Positions 43,455 to 51,985 of a stretch of 64,000 nt of DNA are shown here, in pieces. This DNA comes from Roseibium hamelinense. Its GTDB lineage: Bacteria; Pseudomonadota; Alphaproteobacteria; Rhizobiales; Stappiaceae. Where the stretch lies: assembly GCF_007830545.1 (NCBI RefSeq), contig NZ_VLLF01000003.1, positions 248,001 through 312,000 on the forward strand. Reading direction: 5' to 3'. The notes under the pieces are model-generated. The model searched no databases, was not told the origin of the DNA, and was given only the letters and a program-made list of their open reading frames with translations. Each line of letters opens with the position of its first letter. The first letter of the stretch is position 1. Position numbers and translations under genes: made by a program.

Positions 43455-44345
43455 ATGCGGATTTTGTTCACCGGCGGATCCGGGAAGGCCGGCCGTCATG
43501 CGATTGCCTACCTCGTTGAGAAGGGGCACAGGGTGCTCAACGTGGACAAAGTGCCGCTTGACCATCCCGGCGTGAGCGACCGGATTGCCGATATTACTGA
43601 TGCCGGCCAGATGTATGATGTTATGTCCAGCTATGCGGGTTTTGAGGAGTTGGAACCTGGGACGGGTGTTCCGAGATTCGACGCTGTTGTGCATTTTGCG
43701 GCCGTCCCGCGCATCCTGATGACCACTGACAACGAATGCTATCGTGTAAACACGCTTGGCACCTACAACGTGATCGATGCGGCGGTGAAGTTCGGGGTCA
43801 GGAAAATCGTGTTCGCATCCTCTGAAACGACGTATGGCATCTGCTTTGCCGACGGCGAACGCAAGCCGGACTATCTGCCGATCGATGAGCAACATCCCGT
43901 GGTGCCCGAGGACAGCTATGCCATGTCGAAAGTGGTCAATGAGGTGACCGCCCGCAGCTTTCAGAAGCGTTCGGGCTTCGACATTTACGGCTTGCGGATC
44001 AACAACGTTGTCGAGCCTCATGAATACGCGCAAAATTTTCCCGATTATCTCGCGGATCCCTCGCTTCGGCTGCGGAATTTCTTTGCATATATCGATGCCC
44101 GCGATTTGGGGGAAATGGTCGACCGGTGCCTGGCGGTCGACGGTCTCGGGTTTGAAGTCTTCAATGTCTCGAACAATGACCACTCGGTCGGTCTGTCATC
44201 CGCCGAACTGATCGACGCCTACTATCAGGGCGTAAACGTGTCGGATATCGGTCCGAACGAGACGTTCTACTCAAACAAAAAAGCGAAGGATCTTCTCGGA
44301 TTTCAACCCAAGCACAGCTGGCGGGATCACTTGAAGCAGGACTAA
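43455..44345 (+). CDS. NAD-dependent epimerase/dehydratase (extended SDR)
   Basis: A nucleotide-sugar epimerase-type protein of 296 residues. Rossmann motif FTGGSGKAGR, VVHFAAVPR, the catalytic FASSETTYG and YAMSK with Tyr and Lys, and a C-terminal substrate-binding part. The start at 43455 has GGAGG seven bases upstream; the frame further upstream is not protein-like. GxxGxxG appears as GGSGKAG. A substrate such as a UDP- or GDP-sugar is likely but cannot be named. It may feed the surface polysaccharide, although it is 20 kb from that cluster. Confidence 0.85.
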   Translation: MRILFTGGSGKAGRHAIAYLVEKGHRVLNVDKVPLDHPGVSDRIADITDAGQMYDVMSSYAGFEELEPGTGVPRFDAVVHFAAVPRILMTTDNECYRVNTLGTYNVIDAAVKFGVRKIVFASSETTYGICFADGERKPDYLPIDEQHPVVPEDSYAMSKVVNEVTARSFQKRSGFDIYGLRINNVVEPHEYAQNFPDYLADPSLRLRNFFAYIDARDLGEMVDRCLAVDGLGFEVFNVSNNDHSVGLSSAELIDAYYQGVNVSDIGPNETFYSNKKAKDLLGFQPKHSWRDHLKQD

Positions 44346-44411
44346 GGCGGGACGCATCCGGATCATCCGCTGGTCCTGTGGCATGCCGAAATGACGGAAT
44401 TGGTATAGATC

Positions 44412-44822
44412 ATGAAATTCATTTTTTTGGGCGCAGGGCTCGTGGTTCTGCTTGCCGTTCTAGGCGATCTCTATATCCGCTTGACGCCGGTCGGGCCGGA
44501 AGATGTGCCGCCGGTTGACCGGAGCCGGGCACCCGGCGCGTATCCGATGGAAGGCGGGTTTTATGTTGTCCGGCCTGCTGCGGACGTCGATTTGACGGGA
44601 TTGGAAAAATCCATTGCGGACACCCCGCGCACCAAAAAACTGTCGGGATCGGCAGCAAATCCGCCGATGGTGTTTGTGCATCGCTCGCTCATCTGGGGGT
44701 TTCCTGATGTGACGCAAGTCTGGGTCGAGGGCGCAAATGTGCACATTTACTCCCATCTGGTTTATGGCGGCAGCGACCTCGGTGTGAACCGCAAACGGAT
44801 GGATGGCTGGCTCGGCCAGTAG
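44412..44822 (+). CDS. DUF1499 protein with N-terminal membrane anchor
   Basis: 136 residues. One N-terminal hydrophobic helix (MKFIFLGAGLVVLLAVLGDLYI) anchors a periplasmic domain. Conserved DUF1499 blocks are VFVHRSLIWGFPDVTQVWV and the closing SDLGVNRKRMDGWL. The function of the family is unknown. It is 66 bp after the epimerase and 77 bp before a methyltransferase, so it may share their transcript. Confidence 0.78.
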   Translation: MKFIFLGAGLVVLLAVLGDLYIRLTPVGPEDVPPVDRSRAPGAYPMEGGFYVVRPAADVDLTGLEKSIADTPRTKKLSGSAANPPMVFVHRSLIWGFPDVTQVWVEGANVHIYSHLVYGGSDLGVNRKRMDGWLGQ

Positions 44823-44899
44823 CCAGCCATCCTGTGTTGATCGCGGCAAGCCCGGTCCCTAGGCTGATTGCTAGAGACAGCAATTGAAAGGTGCGGATA

Positions 44900-45544
44900 A
44901 TGGCCATGTCCGACAAGGCGCAGAGACTGCTTGAAAACGCCTATGCGCTCGAAACGCCAGATGACAGCCGCGCCTATTATCGCGGCTTTGCAGCCTCCTA
45001 CGATGAAGATTTCGCGGACGTCCTCGGGTTTGTCTACCCGCAGAAGATTGCAGAAATTTACCGTCAGATATCCGGGCCGGACGATGGCCCGATCGCGGAT
45101 ATTGGTTGCGGCACGGGGCTTGTTGCGCAGGCGCTGGATCAGTCCGTTCAGCCAATTGACGGTATGGATATTTCGCCCGACATGCTTGCGCGGGCAAACG
45201 AAAAGGCGCTCTACCGCCGAACCTTTGAAATCGACCTGACCGGGGATCTGGGGCCGATCTGCAATGACTACGGCGCGCTCCTGTCCTCAGGCACGTTCAC
45301 CCAAGGGCATCTGGGGCCGGAGGTTCTGGAAAAGCTCCTCGGGATTGCCCGGCCGGGCGCGCTGTTTGTGATCGGTGTGAACAAGGTGCATTTCACCAGC
45401 CTCGGATTTGAGGCGATGCTTCAAGCTTTGATGCATGCGGGGCGGATCTCTGGTCTGGAGGCCCGCGAAGTCCGGATCTATGCCAAGGACGGCCATGAAC
45501 ATTCTGAAGACATGGCGCTCGCCGTTTCGTTCCGGAAAGCGTGA
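44900..45544 (+). CDS. Class I SAM-dependent methyltransferase
   Basis: 214 residues with a Rossmann-type SAM domain: motif I IADIGCGTGLVAQAL, motif II acidic residue in IDGMDISPDML, then YGALLSSGTFTQGHLG. Similar proteins are annotated as generic or TPR-linked methyltransferases. The substrate is unknown. The ATG at 44900 with AAAGG eight bases upstream is preferred over a GTG at 44891. Convergent with a small secreted protein. Confidence 0.83.
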   Translation: MAMSDKAQRLLENAYALETPDDSRAYYRGFAASYDEDFADVLGFVYPQKIAEIYRQISGPDDGPIADIGCGTGLVAQALDQSVQPIDGMDISPDMLARANEKALYRRTFEIDLTGDLGPICNDYGALLSSGTFTQGHLGPEVLEKLLGIARPGALFVIGVNKVHFTSLGFEAMLQALMHAGRISGLEAREVRIYAKDGHEHSEDMALAVSFRKA

Positions 45545-45587
45545 CATGGCAGCGGTCTGGGAGTGCGGATGCTGAATTTCGTGCGCT

Positions 45588-45992
45588 TTACGGCCCGATA
45601 CAAGTGACACCAACAGGCGGTTCGTCCCCGACCTGCAGATACCCGATCTGCAAGGGCTCCTCGCCAGCCGAGCGGAGCAGGCGGATCGATACGAGCAGAC
45701 GCTCTGCCTGATCGTCCATGAGGTCGATTTTGACGGTTTCGGCGTCTGTAAATGCCCGGGCGATCACCAGCGGAACCGCGTCCGGCAGGCCCTTTGTTGT
45801 GTAATAGTCGTTGCCGGTCCCAACTGTGACATCAATGATCGCCGGGACGGGTCCCGCGCCAAACAGAATATCAGCAACGGCGGCACCTTCGAACGCGTCA
45901 CAGGTAATGTTGGAGGTCGCGAGCGCTGGTCCGGCGAGGGTCAGCATGCCGGCGGCGACGGAACTCATCATGAGAGACCTGAACCAATTCAT
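45588..45992 (-). CDS. Small secreted protein of unknown function
   Basis: 134 residues with a Sec signal peptide (after MNWFRSLM, cleavage near ALAT). The mature domain has two cysteines (Cys31 and Cys131 of the precursor) that could form a disulfide, and a mixed beta-type sequence. No family recognised. GGAGG nine bases before the ATG supports expression. It stands alone between a methyltransferase and an MFS transporter. Confidence 0.65.
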   Translation of the reverse strand: MNWFRSLMMSSVAAGMLTLAGPALATSNITCDAFEGAAVADILFGAGPVPAIIDVTVGTGNDYYTTKGLPDAVPLVIARAFTDAETVKIDLMDDQAERLLVSIRLLRSAGEEPLQIGYLQVGDEPPVGVTCIGP

Positions 45993-46085
45993 GTGACGTT
46001 ACCTCCCAACCCGGTCTGCCAGCCTTCCTGCATCCTCGCTAGCATAAGGCATTCCAATGTTCGGGGCGATGTCAAACCGGCCGGT

Positions 46086-47423
46086 TCACGGCTTGTCTGG
46101 AGCGGGGGAGCTGTTGTCTTCGGTTGGTTCCGTCGCTGTGCTTTCGGCCTGTTCGGTTTCGTCGTTCTGTTCCGCTTCGGCATTTTCATCTGCCTGTTCG
46201 GCAGCCCACACGCCCGCGGCTTCAACGGCAACGGGAGACGCGGTCGGCAAGACGCTGAGATAACTTTCGGTATCTTCGACCGGCGTCGGTGCGCGCTGGG
46301 TCATCCGGTAGAGCGCATAAAGCCCGATCAAGGCAAAGCTGCCTCCGAGCACCGCCCAAAACGCGATTGGTCCAGCGGTTTGCATGGCCCAGCCGGTCAA
46401 AAGGGGCCCGAGAATTGCACCAATCCCGAAAGTCAGCACCAGACCGCCCGACGCCGCCGGCATGTCTTCGACCGACAGGCTGTCATTGGTGTAGGCCAGA
46501 AACAGTGCATAGAGCGGCGTTGTTACCCCGCCAGCGAAGAAAGCAGAGGCCATCAGTGGCCAGAAACCGCCGCCGATTGCAATACCAACGATGCAGGACA
46601 AGGCCCCCAGGATAGACGCGCCGAAGATCAGCCAGCGCCGGTCGATCCGGTCAGACAGCCATCCGATGGGGTATTGCAGGACCAAAGCCCCCGCAAACAG
46701 CATGGCCACGAAAAACGCGATCTGATCTGCCGTCAGCCCGATTTCGGTGCCATAGACCGCGCCCATGCCCGATTGTGTGGCGTAGATGCTGCCCAGAATA
46801 AAAATGCCGACCGTGCCGAGCGGCGAGCCGACAAACAGGTCCTTGAGGGGCATGGGGCGGGTGACTTCCGCGGCTGGCACATGGCCAACTGACAGAAGGA
46901 TCGGCGAAAAGGAAATCGATACCAGGATCGATGCGCCGATAAACAGCACCGAGGTCGCCGCGTCGCCAAGCGTGAGCAGCGCCTGTGCGCCGATGATGCC
47001 CAGGGTCTGAGCGATCATGTAGGCCGACAGCACCTTGCCACGTGTTTCATTGGTGGCCGCATCGTTGAGCCAGCTTTCCGCAGTCACATAAATGCCCGAC
47101 ATGCAGAAGCCGACCAAAATGCGCAGAACGGTCCAAGCCCAGGGCTCCGTGACTAAAGGAAAGGCGATCAAGGCCGCGGACATGAAACTGCCGAGCGCCG
47201 CGAACACGCGGACATGTCCAACCCTCCGGATCATTCCGGGTGTCATCCGGGCCCCGGACAAGAACCCCATGAAGTAGCCGGAGGTGACGATCGCCAATTC
47301 GGTGGCGGAAAACCCTTCGATGTCGCCGCGAAGACCGATCAAGGTGAACTGCATGCCGTTGCCCAGCATGATCAGCACGATGCCAACCAATAGGGCCCAG
47401 ATGCTTGACAAGACAGAGATCAT
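46086..47423 (-). CDS. MFS transporter, YcaD-type, with acidic C-terminal tail
   Basis: 445 residues with twelve membrane helices of the major facilitator superfamily, resembling the YcaD/UMF-type subgroup (SGYFMGFLSGARMTPGMIRRVGHVR, YVTAESWLNDAATNETRGK, YPIGWLSDRIDRRW). The last 60 residues are soluble, strongly acidic and Glu/Ala/Thr-rich, which is unusual for the group. AAGGGG six bases before the ATG at 47423 fixes the start. It lies 112 bp downstream of the corrinoid operon in the same orientation, so it might import a methylated substrate, but no sequence evidence supports that. Confidence 0.83.
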   Translation of the reverse strand: MISVLSSIWALLVGIVLIMLGNGMQFTLIGLRGDIEGFSATELAIVTSGYFMGFLSGARMTPGMIRRVGHVRVFAALGSFMSAALIAFPLVTEPWAWTVLRILVGFCMSGIYVTAESWLNDAATNETRGKVLSAYMIAQTLGIIGAQALLTLGDAATSVLFIGASILVSISFSPILLSVGHVPAAEVTRPMPLKDLFVGSPLGTVGIFILGSIYATQSGMGAVYGTEIGLTADQIAFFVAMLFAGALVLQYPIGWLSDRIDRRWLIFGASILGALSCIVGIAIGGGFWPLMASAFFAGGVTTPLYALFLAYTNDSLSVEDMPAASGGLVLTFGIGAILGPLLTGWAMQTAGPIAFWAVLGGSFALIGLYALYRMTQRAPTPVEDTESYLSVLPTASPVAVEAAGVWAAEQADENAEAEQNDETEQAESTATEPTEDNSSPAPDKP

Positions 47424-47535
47424 GCGTGGCCCCTTCGGTCTCCCGGCTGCCTGCAAGGGCAGCGGTCTTCCCCCATGCACCTAAGGCAGGATGATTGGAA
47501 ATCGACCCCTTTTTCAGATTTCCGAGCGATTGAGC

Positions 47536-49566
47536 TCAGCCGCGCCGCCGGCGCCGTCGGCCCCCGGCTCCTTCTGCGCTCTGGGGCAGCTCTTTAGGCT
47601 CGGGCAGGGCAATCGCTTCACGCAGATTCGGGAACGGGTCCACCTTGTTGGGCAGCGCCATGGCGTTCACGAAATGCTCCTGGAACTTCGGCTCCAGCGC
47701 CGTTTCGATCTTCTCGATCTCGCGCACGGTTTGCTCGATCTCGCGCCGGTGGTCTGTGTTGAGCAGGGCCATCCGGGCTCCTGTTCCGGCCGCGTTGCCA
47801 ACGCCGGACACGCCATCGACGGGGCAGTCCGGGATCAGCCCGAGAACCATGGCGTAAGTCGGGTCAATGTAGCTGCCAAAGGCACCGGCCAGTTTGATGC
47901 GGTCGAGTTTGGTCGTGCCCAGCTTGTCCTGAAGCAGTTTGACCCCAGCGTAAAGCGCCGCCTTGGCCAGCTGGATGGCGCGGATATCCGTCTGCAGGAT
48001 CGAGATTTCGACGCCCTGGTCCGCGATCTGATAGGAAAAGGTCCGTCCCTTGGGCTGGATGCGGACGGTCCGCTCCGCCATAGACCCGTCAATAACGCCG
48101 TCCTCCGTGATCAGACCGGCCAGATACATCTCGGCAACGGCCTCAATAATGCCGGAGCCGCAAATGCCGGTCACACCGACACTGTCGACTTTCTCGTCGA
48201 AACCTTCTTCATCCGACCATTCGTCGACGCCGATCACCTTGAAACGCGGCTCAAGCGTGTCCTTGTCGATCCGAATGCGCTCGATGGCACCGGGCGCGGC
48301 CCGCTGGCCGGAGGATATCTCTGCCCCTTCAAAGGCCGGGCCGGTGGGCGAGGAGGCGGCCAGAAGCCGGTTCCTGTTACCCAGGACAATCTCCGCATTC
48401 GTGCCGACATCGACAAGCAGTGTAATGTCTTCGCCCTTGTGCGGGGCTTCGGAGAGGGTGGCGGCGGCGGCATCCGCGCCAACATGTCCGGCAATGCAGG
48501 GCAGCATATAGACCCGTGCGCCGGGGTTCAGCTCCAGATCGAGATCGCGGGCATTCAGGATCATGGCATCGGAAGCGGCGAGCGCGAAGGGTGCGCCGCC
48601 AAGCTCCACCGGATCGATTCCGAGAAACAGGTGATGCATTACCGGATTGCCGACAAAGGTGGCATCCAGAATGTCCGACCGCGCCGCGCCGACATCGCCG
48701 ACCAGCTTGCCGACCAGCGCATTGATGGCATCGCGCACGGCCTTGGTGAGGTCCGGTAGTTTCGACGGGTTCATCTGCACATAGGACACCCGCGACATCA
48801 GATCTTCGCCGAAGCGGATCTGAGGGTTGGACGTGCCCTGCGAGGAAACCGTGCGGCCGGTCTGGAGATTGCACAAATGCGCCGCAATGGTGGTCGAGCC
48901 AATATCGACGGCCAGGCCATAAACGGCCGTTTTCTCGCCCGGCCACAGCGCAGTGACCGTGGCTGGTGCCTGCGCGTCGCTGTAAATCGCGGCCGTCACG
49001 GTCCACTTGCCCTGGCGCAGGATGGTCTGGACCTTGGGCAGCAAGGCAGGGTCCATGGCAAGATCAGTCAGCCCGGCCGCACCTTTCAAGGCTTCGCGGA
49101 GCCGGTCCGCATCGCCGCGCGGTACATGCATGTCCGGTTCGGCAAGGGTCACGGTGTGCAGCGAGACCGCGGATTTCGGCGCGATCGCCTTGGCCTCGGC
49201 GCGCTTGCGCACGACCTGGCGGTTGGTTTGCGCGTCGGTCGGCACGTCGATGACGAGATCGCCCAGGATCTTGGCCTGGCAGGACAGGCGCCGGTCGGCA
49301 GGCAGGCTGCGCAATTCCGCATAGCGGTTTTCAGCATCGGTCGCCCCGGCCAGATTGTCGGCCGTGCTTGTCACGTTTTCCTTGGCAAATGCGCCTTCGG
49401 ACACCGAGATCTGGCAGCGCCCGCAGATGCCGCGCCCGCCGCAGACCGATTCGACATAGACCCCGAGGGATCGGGCGGCATCCAGAAGCGGCGTCCCCAC
49501 CGGAAACGTTCCCCGGCGGCCACTGGGTTGAAACACGACTTTGGCTTGTTTTTCGACTGCGGTCAT
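47536..49566 (-). CDS. RamA-like reductive activator of corrinoid proteins (ferredoxin + ASKHA, DUF4445)
   Basis: 676 residues. The N-terminal 2Fe-2S ferredoxin domain has Cys42, Cys48, Cys51 and Cys96 (CGGRGICGRC spacing, then RRLSC). A linker leads to an ASKHA-type ATPase (LAVDIGSTTIAAHLC, LLVDVGTNAEIVLG, GICGSGIIEAVAEMYLAG, LAGAFGSYIDP). Proteins of this build use ATP to re-reduce inactive Co(II) corrinoid to Co(I). It ends in an Arg run (EGAGGRRRRRRG) not needed by the fold. The start is 49566 or 49608, neither with a good ribosome site; 49608 sits right against a hairpin. Last gene of the corrinoid operon. Confidence 0.9.
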   Translation of the reverse strand: MTAVEKQAKVVFQPSGRRGTFPVGTPLLDAARSLGVYVESVCGGRGICGRCQISVSEGAFAKENVTSTADNLAGATDAENRYAELRSLPADRRLSCQAKILGDLVIDVPTDAQTNRQVVRKRAEAKAIAPKSAVSLHTVTLAEPDMHVPRGDADRLREALKGAAGLTDLAMDPALLPKVQTILRQGKWTVTAAIYSDAQAPATVTALWPGEKTAVYGLAVDIGSTTIAAHLCNLQTGRTVSSQGTSNPQIRFGEDLMSRVSYVQMNPSKLPDLTKAVRDAINALVGKLVGDVGAARSDILDATFVGNPVMHHLFLGIDPVELGGAPFALAASDAMILNARDLDLELNPGARVYMLPCIAGHVGADAAAATLSEAPHKGEDITLLVDVGTNAEIVLGNRNRLLAASSPTGPAFEGAEISSGQRAAPGAIERIRIDKDTLEPRFKVIGVDEWSDEEGFDEKVDSVGVTGICGSGIIEAVAEMYLAGLITEDGVIDGSMAERTVRIQPKGRTFSYQIADQGVEISILQTDIRAIQLAKAALYAGVKLLQDKLGTTKLDRIKLAGAFGSYIDPTYAMVLGLIPDCPVDGVSGVGNAAGTGARMALLNTDHRREIEQTVREIEKIETALEPKFQEHFVNAMALPNKVDPFPNLREAIALPEPKELPQSAEGAGGRRRRRRG

Positions 49567-49615
49567 GACTGGCTGGTTCGAACGTGTTGCGGAGGGAGCA
49601 AGGGCCATGAAGCGC

Positions 49616-49643
49616 GACCCGGGATCGGTTTGCCGCCCGGGTC
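49616..49643 (-). repeat. Inverted repeat between methyltransferase and activator genes
   Basis: A perfect 8-bp inverted repeat (GACCCGGG, twelve bases, CCCGGGTC) in the short gap inside the operon. There is no T-run, so it is more likely an RNA processing, stability or translation-control hairpin than a terminator. It would cover the ribosome-binding region of a start at 49608. Confidence 0.45.
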
Positions 49644-49701
49644 GTGCTGGTTTTTGATTGGCCGTCCGGACGTTTCGATGCCCGGCCGGAATAAAGCAGG
49701 C

Positions 49702-50655
49702 TTAGCCAGCGGCGCGACGGCCGGCCCGGCCCCCGCGCCGGCGGCCCCCGCCGGACGCATCTGCAGGGGCTGCTGCAGCCTGCCCGGCTGCGGCCGGTTG
49801 GTGGTCCCGGTAGGTCATGATCCATTCCTGACAGTTCGGATCGGTGCCGTTGAGCACGTTGGCAGCGCGAACCGCTTCCATCTCTTGAGGACGGCACGGG
49901 TTCATGATCGCCGAGGTCATGCCGGTGGCGATCACCATCGGGATGAAGGCGGCGTTGATGCCGTGACGATGCGGCAGACCGAAGGAGACATTGGACAAGC
50001 CACAGGTCGTGTTGACCTTCAATTCTTCGCGGAGGCGTCGCAGTAGCTGAAACACCTGCTGACCGGCGGTGCCCATCGCCCCGATCGGCATGACCAGAGG
50101 ATCGACAACAATATCATTGGCGGGAATGCCAAAATCGGCGGCGCGCTCGACGATCTTTTTGGCAACGGCAAAGCGCACGTCCGGGTCTTCGGAAATACCG
50201 CTTTCGTCATTCGAGATCGCGACCACCGGCACATCGTATTTCTTGATGAGCGGCAGGATGGCTTCCAGCTTTTCTTCCTCACCCGTCACCGAGTTGACCA
50301 GCGGGCGGCCCTTGGCAACCTTCAGGCCGGCCTCGATCGCAGCTGTGACAGAGGAATCGATCGACAGCGGCACATCGACCAGTTCCTGGACCATTTCCAA
50401 GGTCTTGACGAGCAATGGCGGCTCGGTCTCGTTCGGGTTGACAGCCGTGACGCCTGCATTGACGTCCAGCATGGTGGCCCCGGCCGCGACTTGGGCCAGC
50501 GCGTCAGCCTTCACAGTTTCGAAATTGCCCTCGATCATTTCAGCCGCCAGCTTCTTGCGGCCGGTCGGGTTGATGCGCTCGCCAATGACGCAGAACGGCT
50601 GGTCAAAGCCAATGATGATTTCCTTGGTGGCAGAGGCGACGACAGTACGGGTCAT
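49702..50655 (-). CDS. Methyltetrahydrofolate:corrinoid methyltransferase (pterin-binding)
   Basis: 317 residues of the dihydropteroate-synthase-like pterin-binding fold used by AcsE, MtvA and the MetH folate domain. Blocks: FCVIGERINPTGRKKLA, AGATMLDVNAGV, PLSIDSSV, VNSVTGEEEKL and CGLSNVSFGLPHRHGIN. GERINPTG identifies the methyl-THF subclass rather than folate biosynthesis. It should pass the methyl group between methylcorrinoid and THF. The C-terminus is an Ala-rich linker plus an Arg/Gly tail (GGGRRRGGRAGRRAAG). The ATG at 50655 overlaps the MetF-like stop by 4 bp, giving tight coupling. Confidence 0.92.
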   Translation of the reverse strand: MTRTVVASATKEIIIGFDQPFCVIGERINPTGRKKLAAEMIEGNFETVKADALAQVAAGATMLDVNAGVTAVNPNETEPPLLVKTLEMVQELVDVPLSIDSSVTAAIEAGLKVAKGRPLVNSVTGEEEKLEAILPLIKKYDVPVVAISNDESGISEDPDVRFAVAKKIVERAADFGIPANDIVVDPLVMPIGAMGTAGQQVFQLLRRLREELKVNTTCGLSNVSFGLPHRHGINAAFIPMVIATGMTSAIMNPCRPQEMEAVRAANVLNGTDPNCQEWIMTYRDHQPAAAGQAAAAPADASGGGRRRGGRAGRRAAG

Positions 50656-51551
50656 TGAGCAATCTCTTGAACATCTAGGGAAGACGAAGTGTCTGAGCGA
50701 AAGGACCAGCTCCCACGCTGGGTGAGCCATTCAGCGGTCTTTTGGACGCCGCCAAACGGATAAACATGGATCTGGGCAAGCTGGCTGTGCGGACGGGCGG
50801 CAAGCCGCGTTTCGAGCGGCTCGACCATTGTGTCAGGATCGTAGCCAGACAGCATGGAGACAACGGATCCACCGCGTTTTTTAATGAACTTGAGCGAATT
50901 TTCGACACCTGCAAAAGCGGCGAATTTCAACAAAGTGGTCATTTTGGCCGGACCGGCAACACCTATGTGCACCGGGAACTTGTTGCCCCAGCCTGCAATT
51001 TCATCAAGCCAGATATTTACCCCGGCCGGATCAAAGCCGAACTGTGTCACCAGTAGGAACCGTGCATCGCTTTCGAGTGCCAGTTCATGCTTGCGCATCA
51101 GGAACGACTTGATGACGTCCGGCTTGATGTCAGGTGCGCCTTCCGGGTGGCCTGCCACGGCAATTGTCTTGATGCCCAGTTTATCGAACAGTCCGGTTTC
51201 AAGAAGCGCGACGGAAGAGGTGAGGGGCCCGGCCTTGTCGGCTTCGCCCGCAATGGCCAGCACGTCCGTGACACCGGCTTCCTGGGTCAGCCGTGTGATG
51301 CGCTGCTGAAACGCGTCAAGGCTCGGATACCGGCGGGCGGCCATATGCGGAACAGGCGTAAAGCTCCGGTCGGTCAGGGTTTTGGCGGCTGACACAATCA
51401 TGTCTTCCGACGCATTGCCGAGATCCGTGACATAGACCCGCGTCTTTGGGGGAATGAAGTCCAGCAGTTCTGTCTTTTCGACCACCTGCTTCGGCGACAT
51501 TTCTGTCGAAGCGGCAAGGCGGCCTTCCGGCGTCAGGCGTGTATCAGTCAT
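50652..51551 (-). CDS. metF: MetF-like methylenetetrahydrofolate reductase, divergent
   Basis: A 299-residue TIM-barrel MTHFR-family protein. Likely run in the oxidative direction here, turning methyl-THF from the corrinoid route into methylene-THF. Recognisable are PHMAARRYPSLDAFQQRI, TDVLAIAGEADKAG, IAVAGHPEGAPDI, LVTQFGFDP and the late VHIGVAGPAKMTTLLKFA. It departs from E. coli MetF at key places: the N-terminal SFEFFPP block with the catalytic Glu is not found, and the usual LRGDxP is AIAGEAD. FAD use therefore cannot be assumed. It overlaps the previous gene by 8 bp and the next by 4 bp. Confidence 0.85.
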   Translation of the reverse strand: MTDTRLTPEGRLAASTEMSPKQVVEKTELLDFIPPKTRVYVTDLGNASEDMIVSAAKTLTDRSFTPVPHMAARRYPSLDAFQQRITRLTQEAGVTDVLAIAGEADKAGPLTSSVALLETGLFDKLGIKTIAVAGHPEGAPDIKPDVIKSFLMRKHELALESDARFLLVTQFGFDPAGVNIWLDEIAGWGNKFPVHIGVAGPAKMTTLLKFAAFAGVENSLKFIKKRGGSVVSMLSGYDPDTMVEPLETRLAARPHSQLAQIHVYPFGGVQKTAEWLTQRGSWSFRSDTSSSLDVQEIAQ

Positions 51552-51846
51552 GCTCCTTGCCTCCCTGGTCGAGCAAAGTTTTCAGTCTGTCTTTCGGGTA
51601 AGCCGCAGTCAGCTCTTCAAAGGCACTGTCCGCTTCGCTCTCCAAATCATCGGTCACTTCAATCGGGTCACTGCGGCGCCACTCGGCCATATAGGCTTCG
51701 CTGTCCTTGGCGCCGACGCGCATGGCACAGGCGTCTATCGCTTCCATGAAGACAGGCGGCATTTCCCTGCGGGCCGACTTGCGGCCTTTCTTGATCAGGA
51801 TTTGCGCCGGGATGTCCCGCCAGAAAACGATTGTCTTTTGTGCCAT
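51544..51846 (-). CDS. 'Virulence factor' family (PF13769-like) small protein
   Basis: 100 residues, acidic C-terminal half, no signal or membrane helix. The opening AQKTIVFWRDIPAQILIKKGRKSARREMP followed by FMEAIDACAMRVGAKDSEAYMAEWRR matches a short alphaproteobacterial family labelled 'virulence factor' in databases, without known biochemical function. AGGA lies nine bases before the ATG at 51846. It is embedded between DUF1638 and the MetF-like gene and overlaps the latter, so a role in corrinoid-dependent C1 transfer is more likely than virulence. Confidence 0.75.
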   Translation of the reverse strand: MAQKTIVFWRDIPAQILIKKGRKSARREMPPVFMEAIDACAMRVGAKDSEAYMAEWRRSDPIEVTDDLESEADSAFEELTAAYPKDRLKTLLDQGGKEHD

Positions 51847-51985
51847 GGGGCTGTGTCCTTTCGCCGCTGATGATTGCTTGACACGGCGCGGTTTCAGAGG
51901 CGCGAAAACGGCACTGGAAACATCAAATGCGACTTGTTTCAAACCTGTGAGAAATCGTGTTGGGTTTGCAGGTTTCCCAAGGGCT

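Noticed and set aside
47497..47523. GGAAATC/GATTTCC repeat after the corrinoid activator gene
   Set aside because: The 7-bp AT-containing stem and 13-base loop are unlikely to terminate transcription, and no T-run follows.
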